In this document: positions 50,106-57,787 of the stretch, in pieces
How positions within the stretch are numbered: position 1 is the first letter of the stretch
How the letters are laid out: every line of letters begins with the position of its first letter
Origin: Kiritimatiellales bacterium
GTDB lineage: Bacteria; Verrucomicrobiota; Kiritimatiellia; Kiritimatiellales; Tichowtungiaceae
NCBI GenBank assembly: GCA_041656295.1
Contig: JBBADV010000002.1
Span: 186,001 to 250,000, forward strand
Direction of reading: 5' to 3'
DNA length: 64,000 bases
Notes under the pieces: generated by a model
What the model was told of the DNA's origin: nothing
Databases searched by the model: none
What the model saw: only the letters and a program-made list of their open reading frames with translations
Translations under genes and position numbers: made by a program

Positions 50106-51887
50106 ATGTCAAATATAACAGATTCTTCCGGCGAAATCATTCTGCAGGGCATCGGCGTGTCACCCGGCGTAGCCATCGGCGAAGTCGTTGTGTTCCGGCA
50201 GGACGGGTCTGATATTCCCGATTATCCGGTGCCGGAAAGTTCTATCCCTGCAGAAATTTCCCGCTTTGAAGAGGCGCTTGCCAAAACGCGCCGCCAGCTT
50301 ACCGAAATCCGCGGACGCGCCGCCGGTGCACTCGGTGAAAAACATGCCGGAATTTTTGATGCGCACCTGCTGGTGGTGGATGACCGTTATATATACGATG
50401 CTGTACTTGCCGGATTAAAAAAAGAACACCGTAATGTCGAAGCGGTGCTGAATGATGTCGCCGGAAAATACATTGATGCACTGTCGAAAGTGAAAGACGA
50501 TTATCTGCGCGAGCGCGCCGGCGACGTGCGCGATGTCATTCACCGCATTGTCAAAAACCTGATCGGCGAGGGCGGCATGGATCGCATGAATCAGCTGGAA
50601 CGCCCTTGTATTGCACTGGCCTACGACTTCACCCCGTCGGATACCGCCGGCGTGGACAAGCGGATTGTGCAGGCGATGGTGGCAGACGCCGGCAGTTCAA
50701 CGTCGCACACCGCTATTATGGCCCGTGCGCTCGAAGTTCCGGCGGTCGTCGGGCTTCATGATGCCAGCACTAAAGTTTCTTCAGGCGACACCGTTTTGGT
50801 TGACGGCGGTAAGGGACTGCTCATTATTCGCCCGACGTCGGAGCGTCTGCTCGCATACGCGCAAAAAATGGAGGCACAGAAAAATATTCTGGTCGGGCTG
50901 GAAGAGTTGAAAGACAAACCCTCCGAAACACAAGACGGATATCGTGTTCCAATTGCGGCGAATATTGAGCTGCCGCTCGAAATCGCCGGTATCCACCGTT
51001 ACGGCGCTAACGGAATCGGTCTGTTCCGTACCGAATTTTTATTTCTGAACACTGAGGAGCCGCCGGATGAAGAAGCTCAGTATAAAGTGTATAAAAATGC
51101 CGCCGATTTGTGTGCGCCGGATAATGTGGTCATTCGTACTCTGGATCTCGGCGGCGATAAAATTGCATCCGATGTCAAAATGACTGCCGAAGCCAATCCG
51201 TTTCTCGGCTGGCGCGCCATTCGCTACTGTCTTTCGCACACTGAATTTTTTAAAACACAACTGCGCGCCATCCTGCGTGCCGCTGCCGGGCGCAAAATTT
51301 CAATCATGTATCCGATGATCAGCTGTCTAAGTGAAGTGCTGGCAGCCAACCGTCTGCTTGAAGAGTGCAAACAGGAGCTGAAAGCGGAAGGCAAATCATT
51401 CGCCGCTGAAATTGATGTTGGTATCATGATTGAAATTCCATCGGCGGCGCTGACTGCTGATATCATTGCGCCGCATATTGACTTTTTCAGTATTGGTACG
51501 AATGATCTGATTCAATATACATTGGCCGTTGACCGCGTAAATGATCATGTGGCGCATTTGTATAAACCGGCGCACACCGCCATAATTAAATTGATCCAGC
51601 AGACTGTTGCCGCCGGACACAAGCACCGTATTCCGGTGGCTGTTTGCGGCGAAATGGCGGCAACGCCGGAACTTGTCCCGCTGCTGATCGGTCTGGGTGT
51701 CGATGAACTCAGCGTTTCGCCGCCGGCGGTTCCAATGATTAAAGATGTCGTTCGTAATCTGCATTACGCTGAATGCCGCGCACTTGCTAAAGACATCCTG
51801 CAGCTCGTCACGTCCGACGAAATTCTGCAAAAATGCCGCGAACTGATCCAGAAAACATCGCCGGAAATCCTTGAGTTGTTCAATTGA
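50106..51887 (+). CDS. ptsI: PTS enzyme I
   Basis: The protein has 593 residues, complete. LQGIGVSPGVAIGEVVVF starts the family; the active His201 is in GSSTSHTAIMAR. The PEP-binding barrel shows GIGLFRTEFLFL, IRTLDLGGDK and FSIGTNDLIQYTLAVDR. It phosphorylates HPr at the expense of PEP. It follows ptsH after a 271-bp gap, where no further gene is seen. Confidence 0.96.
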   Translation: MSNITDSSGEIILQGIGVSPGVAIGEVVVFRQDGSDIPDYPVPESSIPAEISRFEEALAKTRRQLTEIRGRAAGALGEKHAGIFDAHLLVVDDRYIYDAVLAGLKKEHRNVEAVLNDVAGKYIDALSKVKDDYLRERAGDVRDVIHRIVKNLIGEGGMDRMNQLERPCIALAYDFTPSDTAGVDKRIVQAMVADAGSSTSHTAIMARALEVPAVVGLHDASTKVSSGDTVLVDGGKGLLIIRPTSERLLAYAQKMEAQKNILVGLEELKDKPSETQDGYRVPIAANIELPLEIAGIHRYGANGIGLFRTEFLFLNTEEPPDEEAQYKVYKNAADLCAPDNVVIRTLDLGGDKIASDVKMTAEANPFLGWRAIRYCLSHTEFFKTQLRAILRAAAGRKISIMYPMISCLSEVLAANRLLEECKQELKAEGKSFAAEIDVGIMIEIPSAALTADIIAPHIDFFSIGTNDLIQYTLAVDRVNDHVAHLYKPAHTAIIKLIQQTVAAGHKHRIPVAVCGEMAATPELVPLLIGLGVDELSVSPPAVPMIKDVVRNLHYAECRALAKDILQLVTSDEILQKCRELIQKTSPEILELFN

Positions 51888-51949
51888 ACCCGCTAAATTT
51901 TCCAGAAAATTCATTAATCCGGATAAGCGAATTTAAAGGAAAGGGTAAG

Positions 51950-53128
51950 ATGAGCAAAATTAATATCGATCATGTGTTTACTTCAGAATCGGTTTCAGAA
52001 GGACATCCCGATAAAGTCTGCGATCAAATTTCTGATGCAATTCTCGACGCCTGTCTGGCGGCGGACTCAAAAAGCCGTGTTGCGTGCGAAACGCTGACGA
52101 CCACCAACCTCGTCGTCAATGCCGGCGAAATCACCTGCCGGGCATGGGACAGCATCGCGCCGGAAAACATCGCGCGCCAGGTTGTGCGGGAGATCGGCTA
52201 CGACCGGCCGGAACTTGAATTTTGCGCCGACACCTTTGAATACATCTGCCGCCTGCACAGACAGTCGCCCGATATTGCTATGGGCGTTACCGCCACCGAA
52301 ACGCATGAGCAGGGAGCCGGCGATCAGGGCATGATGTTCGGCTATGCGTCCGATGAAACTGAAGCACTGATGCCGGCGCCGGTACATTACAGTCATGTAT
52401 TGCTCAATGAACTGCAGAAAATCCGCAAAGCCGGCGCGATTCCATACTTGCGTCCCGACTCCAAATCGCAGGTTTCCATCAAATATATAAACGGTCAGCC
52501 GGATCATATTACAGCGGTGGTAATCTCACACCAGACCGACGACGTGCCGCTGGAAAAAATCCGCGCAGATCTCACCGCAGTTGTCGAAAACGTACTCGCA
52601 CCAACCGGACTGTTGAAAGATGATATTGAATACTTCATTAATCCCACCGGCAAATTTGTGATCGGCGGACCGCATGGCGATGCCGGACTCACCGGCCGCA
52701 AAATTATTGTCGACACCTACGGCGGCATCGGCAGTCACGGCGGCGGCGCATTCTCTGGAAAAGATCCATCGAAAGTCGACCGCTCCGCTGCATACTATGC
52801 GCGTTATGTTGCGAAAAACATTGTTGCTGCCGGCCTGGCGAAAAAATGCGAAGTACAGGTTGCGTACGCCATCGGCGTAGCTAAACCGCTGAGCATTAAT
52901 ATTGACACCTACGGCACCGGCGTACTCGAAGACTGTGAGCTTGAGGCTCTGGTTTCCTCCGGCTGCGTGTTTGACTTCCGCCCGGCGGCGCTCATCGAAG
53001 AGCTCGGACTGCTCACGCCAAACGGCTGGAGCTACCGCGATACTGCGGCTTACGGGCATTTCGGACGTCCGCAGTTTCCGTGGGAAAAAACTGATAAAGT
53101 TAACGCACTTAAATCCGCTGTAAAATAA
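51950..53128 (+). CDS. metK: S-adenosylmethionine synthetase
   Basis: The protein has 392 residues from the ATG at 51950, which follows AAAGGAAAGG; an upstream in-frame start at 51884 lies in the ptsI end. FTSESVSEGHPDKVCDQISD, GAGDQGMMFGYA and GGGAFSGKDPSKVDRSA are family signatures. It makes AdoMet from methionine and ATP. No SAM riboswitch was seen in the 62 bp upstream. Confidence 0.97.
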   Translation: MSKINIDHVFTSESVSEGHPDKVCDQISDAILDACLAADSKSRVACETLTTTNLVVNAGEITCRAWDSIAPENIARQVVREIGYDRPELEFCADTFEYICRLHRQSPDIAMGVTATETHEQGAGDQGMMFGYASDETEALMPAPVHYSHVLLNELQKIRKAGAIPYLRPDSKSQVSIKYINGQPDHITAVVISHQTDDVPLEKIRADLTAVVENVLAPTGLLKDDIEYFINPTGKFVIGGPHGDAGLTGRKIIVDTYGGIGSHGGGAFSGKDPSKVDRSAAYYARYVAKNIVAAGLAKKCEVQVAYAIGVAKPLSINIDTYGTGVLEDCELEALVSSGCVFDFRPAALIEELGLLTPNGWSYRDTAAYGHFGRPQFPWEKTDKVNALKSAVK

Positions 53129-53186
53129 ATTGTTTTTACAGTTGATTCGGCACGGAACAGCCGGTATGTTCTGCGCTTTATTTCAG

Positions 53187-53263
53187 GCGCCCGTAGCTCA
53201 ACTGGATAGAGTATCAGACTACGAATCTGAGGGTTCCAGGTTCGACTCCTGGCGGGCGCGCCA
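53187..53263 (+). tRNA. tRNA-Arg, anticodon ACG
   Basis: This 77-nt tRNA has acceptor GCGCCCG paired with CGGGCGC, D-arm GCTCAACTGGATAGAGT, and anticodon arm TCAGA/TCTGA with loop CTACGAA (anticodon ACG, reading CGN). The T-arm is CCAGG/CCTGG with TTCGACT, the discriminator is G, and CCA is encoded. It stands at the border between the housekeeping block and the accessory block to the right. Confidence 0.97.
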
Positions 53264-53289
53264 GTTTAAAATCTGAAAAAATTAAGATC

Positions 53290-53322
53290 CTCTTTAAATA
53301 TTCGTTTTAAAGAGATTTTTTA
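53290..53322 (+). terminator. Intrinsic terminator after tRNA-Arg
   Basis: CTCTTTAAA pairs with TTTAAAGAG over seven bases, then A and six T. Confidence 0.75.
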
Positions 53323-53511
53323 TTTTGCACACCTGGATCGGCAGATGAATAATCATGAATAGTATCATATTTCTCATGAACCGTTTTTTGCGATCAAGGT
53401 GTAATAGAATCGTCATAAAAGCACAAAAAATTCTTTGTCATGATCATCTTTACTGCCTAACCTCTTGATAGATAAGTCGCTTTAATAAATGTATTTTTTT
53501 CATCAAACTGA

Positions 53512-53550
53512 TTGACTGATTTATAAAATCAGATATTATGTCCGACATAA
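53512..53550 (+). promoter_or_regulatory. Promoter with GntR-type operator, DapA fragment
   Basis: TTGACT (53512-53517), 16 bases, then TATTAT (53534-53539). The palindrome TTATGTC-C-GACATAA (53536-53550) overlaps the -10. Similar palindromes lie at the same place in the promoters at 54120, 54206 and 62169. Confidence 0.7.
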
Positions 53551-53578
53551 AAGAAATCGTTAATTAAGAATTTGGAAA

Positions 53579-54100
53579 ATGAGGATATTGAACAGTCACG
53601 ATATTGCCGGAAGCTGGGCAACGCTTTTATTGCCGATTAATTCGGATGACAGCATCGATTACGGCGCGCTGGCAGGAGTTAAAGTGTGTGACGGCGATAC
53701 GGACTGGTACACCCGGATGAAACAGTATTGTCCCGGCATGTCTATTTTTGTTCCGGGTCACCGGCTGGCCACAGGCATTCAAAACGGCGCGCACGGTGCG
53801 TATTCAAATATGGCCTGCTTAAATCCGGCGGCGGCTCAACGGTGGTATAGGCAAATGTTAAGCAGTCCCGCCGAATCGCTGGAACTGGAATCCCGGGTAC
53901 AGCAGTTTATGACAGAGTGTATCTTCCCTTTTATTTATGCGGGGTACTCAAATATGGCGGTGGATAAATTTCTGGCCGCGGTCGGAGGCTGGGGGCCGGT
54001 TACCGAGCGGCTGCGCTGGCCGTATCACAGCATTGAGCAAAGCGCGGCAACTGAAATTAGGGAAAAAGCACGGAGGATTATTCCCGAATTTATGAAATAA
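53579..54100 (+). pseudogene. Internally deleted DapA-family (dihydrodipicolinate synthase-like) gene
   Basis: The product has 173 residues, compared with about 300 in the family. It starts correctly (WATLLLPINSDDSIDYGAL) and then jumps at residue 31 to AGVKVCDGDTDWYTRMK, which belongs near residue 165 of full-length members. The rest (VFVPGHRLATGI, GAYSNMACLNPAAA) is normal to the end. About 115-130 residues, half of the TIM barrel including the catalytic Tyr region, are missing, while the Schiff-base Lys (now Lys35) remains. The frame is kept, so a protein may be made, but aldolase activity is unlikely. The family includes N-acetylneuraminate lyase and sugar-acid dehydratases, which fits the kelch proteins nearby. 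Confidence 0.7.
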
Positions 54101-54119
54101 ATTCGCACGTAAATAAGCC

Positions 54120-54158
54120 TTGACACAAGTTTTTAAAATAACTATATGTCAGGCATAT
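54120..54158 (+). promoter_or_regulatory. Upstream promoter with degenerate operator
   Basis: TTGACA (54120-54125), 17 bases, TATATG (54143-54148). ATATGTCAGGCATAT (54144-54158) matches the operator pattern at 12 of 15 positions. It is the first of two promoters before the PEP-CTERM gene at 54305. Confidence 0.55.
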
Positions 54159-54205
54159 AAGGCAAGGTGTGGTTAAATATCGCTGTTAATGAAAGGAAAA
54201 AAATG

Positions 54206-54244
54206 TTGACAGAGTGGTTTTTAACAGCATTATGTCGGACATAA
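54206..54244 (+). promoter_or_regulatory. Second promoter with perfect operator
   Basis: TTGACA (54206-54211), 16 bases, CATTAT (54228-54233). TTATGTC-G-GACATAA (54230-54244) overlaps the -10 in the same register as at 53536. It should drive the PEP-CTERM gene. Confidence 0.7.
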
Positions 54245-54304
54245 AGCCCGAGCTGTTCATGTGAAACAGCGGAAAAAGAAGAAGGGAAGAGAAGGAGAAA
54301 AAAC

Positions 54305-55036
54305 ATGAGTACAAAGAGAGCAATAGGAGTAGCAATCGCGGGAATGATATTCGCAGGTGCGAGTCACGCCATGCTGATTACCGACGTAACCACTAACAAA
54401 GTGCTGTTTGACAGCGGTGGATTTGAAGGCGGTACTGTCGGTAGCGCACCGGACGGGGCTATCACAGGAACGCTCACAGGAAATGCATCTACTCTGATAT
54501 ATGGGCCGGACTCGGCTGGCCCCGGTGCATATTCCGGCGATAATTATGCCATGAGCATTCGTAATGGAGGGTCCGGACTAATAACGATGAAGTTTGATCA
54601 GGCTGTTACAGCAACAGGAACTGTTCTGAAATATGAATGGGTGTGGTATGTGACTGCCGGTTCTTATGCCCGCCTAATCGGGCTGGATGGTGCCGGCAGT
54701 AACGGAAACAATGATGTTGTATTTGATGTGAGATTAAGAAATTCGGCCGTTTATGATCTAAATGTAAAGCAATCAGATAATTTTTATGTCGACGATCAAT
54801 GGATTGTCTGCAGTCTGGAGTATACTCTGGGAGCGACAAGCGTTGTTTTTACTGCAGGTACTCAATCTATAGATATAGCGACGCGTGGTAATTCTGAGAC
54901 CGGAACAATGGGTGTGGCATTTGCACAGGCCGCTAATGGAACATACTATGTAGACAGTATTATTCCCGAGCCGGCGGTTTCGTTTTATCTGTTAGTTGGA
55001 AGTATTTCCGCGATCGGGCTGAAAAGAAGAAGATAA
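54305..55036 (+). CDS. PEP-CTERM protein with kelch-associated N-domain
   Basis: This 243-residue protein has a signal peptide (KRAIGVAIAGMIFAGASHA), then a beta-sandwich starting ITDVTTNKVLFDSGGFEGGT, and a PEP-CTERM tail (IIPEPAVSFYLL, hydrophobic, KRRR). The domain is the same as in the proteins at 55177, 57095 and 59277, but only this copy has the sorting tag. It is probably exported by the exosortase route and exposed at the surface. GAAGGAGAAAA precedes the ATG. Two operator-bearing promoters lie upstream, and a terminator follows. Confidence 0.83.
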   Translation: MSTKRAIGVAIAGMIFAGASHAMLITDVTTNKVLFDSGGFEGGTVGSAPDGAITGTLTGNASTLIYGPDSAGPGAYSGDNYAMSIRNGGSGLITMKFDQAVTATGTVLKYEWVWYVTAGSYARLIGLDGAGSNGNNDVVFDVRLRNSAVYDLNVKQSDNFYVDDQWIVCSLEYTLGATSVVFTAGTQSIDIATRGNSETGTMGVAFAQAANGTYYVDSIIPEPAVSFYLLVGSISAIGLKRRR

Positions 55037-55050
55037 ATGAATATATTACA

Positions 55051-55087
55051 ACCTTCAGCCGCTTTTATCGGCTGAGGGTTATTTTTT
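55051..55087 (+). terminator. Intrinsic terminator
   Basis: ACCTTCAGCCG pairs with CGGCTGAGGGT (one wobble) over seven bases, followed by TATTTTTT. Confidence 0.8.
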
Positions 55088-55121
55088 GAGTAAAAATTTC
55101 CTTTTGTCCGCCGATCTCTGC

Positions 55122-55144
55122 GGCAAGCCACGGGATATTCTGCG
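55122..55144 (-). repeat. Dispersed repeat, inverted copy of 14675-14697
   Basis: GGCAAGCCACGGGATATTCT then GCG is the reverse complement of the string at 14675 with one mismatch. Confidence 0.55.
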
Positions 55145-55176
55145 CCAGCTTTCGATAAAAAAAGGATTTGTATACA

Positions 55177-57081
55177 ATGAAACAATTGCGTCTGTGTGCG
55201 TGGGTTTTGGCGGGGTTTATTACAACCGCTCACGCTGTCCGGATTACCGATGTGACAAGTGGAACGGTTTTATTTGATAATAATGGATTTGAACAGGACA
55301 CCCTGAATAAAACACCGTTCAAAACAGTTGCCGGTGTGATCAGCGGCAAAGAGCAGGACAAGGTTTTCGGGGTGGATTCCGGCGGGCCGGGCGCATTTAA
55401 AGGGTTGCAGTATGCCTGTACACCCCGCGATCAAAACGGTGCGGGAAATATTGAAATTAAAGTGCCTAGGGCGGTAACTTTCAGCGGGCAAACGCTGCTG
55501 ATGGAATGGGCCTGGCATCTGCCTTCAGCCTGCAATGCAAAATGGGGACTGCGAGGCGATTTACAGTTTTACAAAAGTTTATGGCGGGCAGGAAACGGAT
55601 CGATTCAGGTTTCTGTTGACGGCAAATGGGAATACCGCGGTTATTACACCGCTGATAAATGGCTGGTATGTTCTCTGAAATACACCATCGGAGAGCGGAC
55701 AGCGGATTTTACGGTTGACGGTGTAACGATGAAGCTGGACGTAGATAATTATAAGGGCGGGGCTCCCGGAGTTCAGGGGATTTTCTTCAGTCATAATACT
55801 CAGGCGGAATATTATCTGGATGGAACTTATGAAACGGCGGTACAGCCCCCGTCTGGCGGGCGTGAAGAAGTGAATGTGGATACCCGCCCGGAATTGCCGG
55901 AATGGATTGATGTGACCTGGCAGCGTTTCCCGAATACACCTCGAGGAATTCAATGGCCGGCGGTGGGCATGATTGACAACACATTTATTTCTGCCGGCGG
56001 CTGGTGTACCGGAGAAGAGGTTGCATCGAAACCGGGAATTTATCCGCGCGGATTTTTTAATGACGTGTTTGCCATGGACGTGACTGCGCCGGACAAAGGC
56101 TGGTCCCGGCTGCCGGATTTTCCCGGAGAAGCCCGTATGGGAACCGTCTGTGTTACAGTGAACAGCAAGCTGTATGTCTGGGGTGGACTCAGCTACACCG
56201 AACCATACTGTTACACGGATGGTTATGTACTGGCCAAAGAAAACGGAGATTGGGTATGGACACCGCTGCCGCCGCTGCCGCACGCATTAGTGTTTCCCGG
56301 CGCCTGTGCAATGGGCAGTAAAATTTATATTGCCGGCGGGTGCGATTATAACCGCAAAGGATTTCTTTCCGCAAACTCCCGTGATGGAACTGTTCCGGGG
56401 ATAGGGCAGAGACTGCTGGTTTTTGATACCGAAACTCCGGCACAAGGCTGGAAAGAACTGGCTTTATGCCCCGGAACGGGACGACTTAATACGGCAACAG
56501 CAGCGGTGAACGGAAAATTATATGTGATGGGCGGAGCAACCGGCATTGATTCTCCTAATGCAAAAGTAAATACAATTGTTGACAACTGGTGTTATGATCC
56601 GGTTGAAGACCGGTGGGAACGCCTGCCGGATCTGCCGATCGCCAGCGGCAATTTTCCGACCGGTGATATCGTGTATAAAAACCGTTATATTCTGCTCGTG
56701 GGGGGGGTGCAGTTCCCGAACATTCAGTTTCCCAACGGGCAGATAGAAAAGTCCCAATCATTCGGATTGGCAAAAATGTTTTATCCGCAATTTGTGAAGG
56801 AAGCCTGGAGGGGAAAAAATCAGCGGTATGTCAGCGACATTTTTGTGTATGACACGGTGAATAATTCATTCGGTGAAGCGACTATGCTGCCGTTTAATAA
56901 TAATATGACCAAATTCATCGTCCGCAGAGATAACATATATTTGATTTCCGGTGAAACCGGCGGACTGATTATTGATGATGAATATTATGGACACCATCCG
57001 GACTTTTTTCTGGAAGGAACTCTTCAGATAAAGCCAAAAAATGAAGGTGTGAGTTTTTCAACCACAGGAACAACTAAATAA
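55177..57081 (+). CDS. Secreted kelch-repeat protein, copy 1
   Basis: The protein has 634 residues from the ATG at 55177 (AAAGGA ten bases upstream). It has a signal peptide (LRLCAWVLAGFITTAHA), the beta-sandwich N-domain (about 20-220; TSGTVLFDNNGFEQDT), a linker with TRPELPEWIDVTWQRFPNTP, then a kelch propeller. Kelch blades show the paired Gly and the Tyr/Trp pattern, for example KLYVWGGLSY, KIYIAGGCDY, KLYVMGGATG, YILLVGGVQF and NIYLISGETGG. Kelch propellers of this kind include NanM, the periplasmic N-acetylneuraminate epimerase, and the DapA-family gene nearby gives some support to sialic-acid-like chemistry, but activity is unproven. There is no PEP-CTERM tag. Confidence 0.83.
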   Translation: MKQLRLCAWVLAGFITTAHAVRITDVTSGTVLFDNNGFEQDTLNKTPFKTVAGVISGKEQDKVFGVDSGGPGAFKGLQYACTPRDQNGAGNIEIKVPRAVTFSGQTLLMEWAWHLPSACNAKWGLRGDLQFYKSLWRAGNGSIQVSVDGKWEYRGYYTADKWLVCSLKYTIGERTADFTVDGVTMKLDVDNYKGGAPGVQGIFFSHNTQAEYYLDGTYETAVQPPSGGREEVNVDTRPELPEWIDVTWQRFPNTPRGIQWPAVGMIDNTFISAGGWCTGEEVASKPGIYPRGFFNDVFAMDVTAPDKGWSRLPDFPGEARMGTVCVTVNSKLYVWGGLSYTEPYCYTDGYVLAKENGDWVWTPLPPLPHALVFPGACAMGSKIYIAGGCDYNRKGFLSANSRDGTVPGIGQRLLVFDTETPAQGWKELALCPGTGRLNTATAAVNGKLYVMGGATGIDSPNAKVNTIVDNWCYDPVEDRWERLPDLPIASGNFPTGDIVYKNRYILLVGGVQFPNIQFPNGQIEKSQSFGLAKMFYPQFVKEAWRGKNQRYVSDIFVYDTVNNSFGEATMLPFNNNMTKFIVRRDNIYLISGETGGLIIDDEYYGHHPDFFLEGTLQIKPKNEGVSFSTTGTTK

Positions 57082-57094
57082 CAGGAGAGATATT

Positions 57095-57757
57095 ATGCGA
57101 TGGACGAGTTTTTGCGTATGTGCATGTATGGTTACCTTTACGCTTTCTGCTCCGGCAATCCGGATTACGGATGCGGATTCCGGTGCCGTTCTTTTTGATA
57201 ATAACGGTTTTGAAAACGATACTGTCGGCATAAAACCGATCAAAACCATTACCGGTGCGATTTCCGGCAAAGAGCAGGATAAGATTGCAGGTTCGGAATC
57301 AACCGGTCCCGGCGCCTTTCAAGGATACCAGTATGCTTATACATCCCGGGATCAAAATGGTGCCGGGAATGTGGAAGCAAAAATCACAAAGTCGATGACA
57401 GAAAAAGGCAGGACGGTGCTTATTGAATGGGCGTGGTATCTGCCGGCAAACAGCAACGCCAAATGGGGACTTAAAGGGAATACTCAATTTTATAAAAGTT
57501 TATGGAGAGCGGGGAATGGATCTTTTCAGGTTTATATTGACGGACGATGGGAGTATCGCGGGTATTATACCGTTGATAAATGGTTTGAATGTTCCTTGAA
57601 ATATACCATTGGCGATCCGACGGCAGACCTCACAGTGGACGGAATGAAAATACGCCTGGAGGTTGATAATTATTTAACCGGTGCGCCGGGAGTTCAGGGA
57701 ATTTATTTCAGCCATAATGTTCAGGCCGGATATTATCTCGACGGAATATCTAAATAA
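57095..57757 (+). CDS. Stand-alone copy of the kelch-associated N-domain
   Basis: This 220-residue protein consists of a signal peptide (TSFCVCACMVTFTLSAPA) and one beta-sandwich beginning RITDADSGAVLFDNNGFEND, closely similar to the N-domains of both kelch proteins (shared TSRDQNGAGN and NAKWGL). It stops where the linker to the propeller would begin. There is no sorting tag. It starts 13 bp after kelch copy 1 with AGGAGAG as ribosome site, so it is in the same operon. It may be a binding protein or a product of partial duplication. Confidence 0.78.
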   Translation: MRWTSFCVCACMVTFTLSAPAIRITDADSGAVLFDNNGFENDTVGIKPIKTITGAISGKEQDKIAGSESTGPGAFQGYQYAYTSRDQNGAGNVEAKITKSMTEKGRTVLIEWAWYLPANSNAKWGLKGNTQFYKSLWRAGNGSFQVYIDGRWEYRGYYTVDKWFECSLKYTIGDPTADLTVDGMKIRLEVDNYLTGAPGVQGIYFSHNVQAGYYLDGISK

Positions 57758-57787
57758 CACAGGACATATTATTAAAGTATATATATT

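Noticed and set aside
51888..51949. SAM riboswitch before metK
   Set aside because: The 62-bp gap after ptsI is too short and shows no SAM-I or SAM-II like helices.
53187..53263. Phage or island att site proven at tRNA-Arg
   Set aside because: No repeat of the tRNA 3' end and no integrase were found in the window, so only a weak suggestion is kept among the findings.
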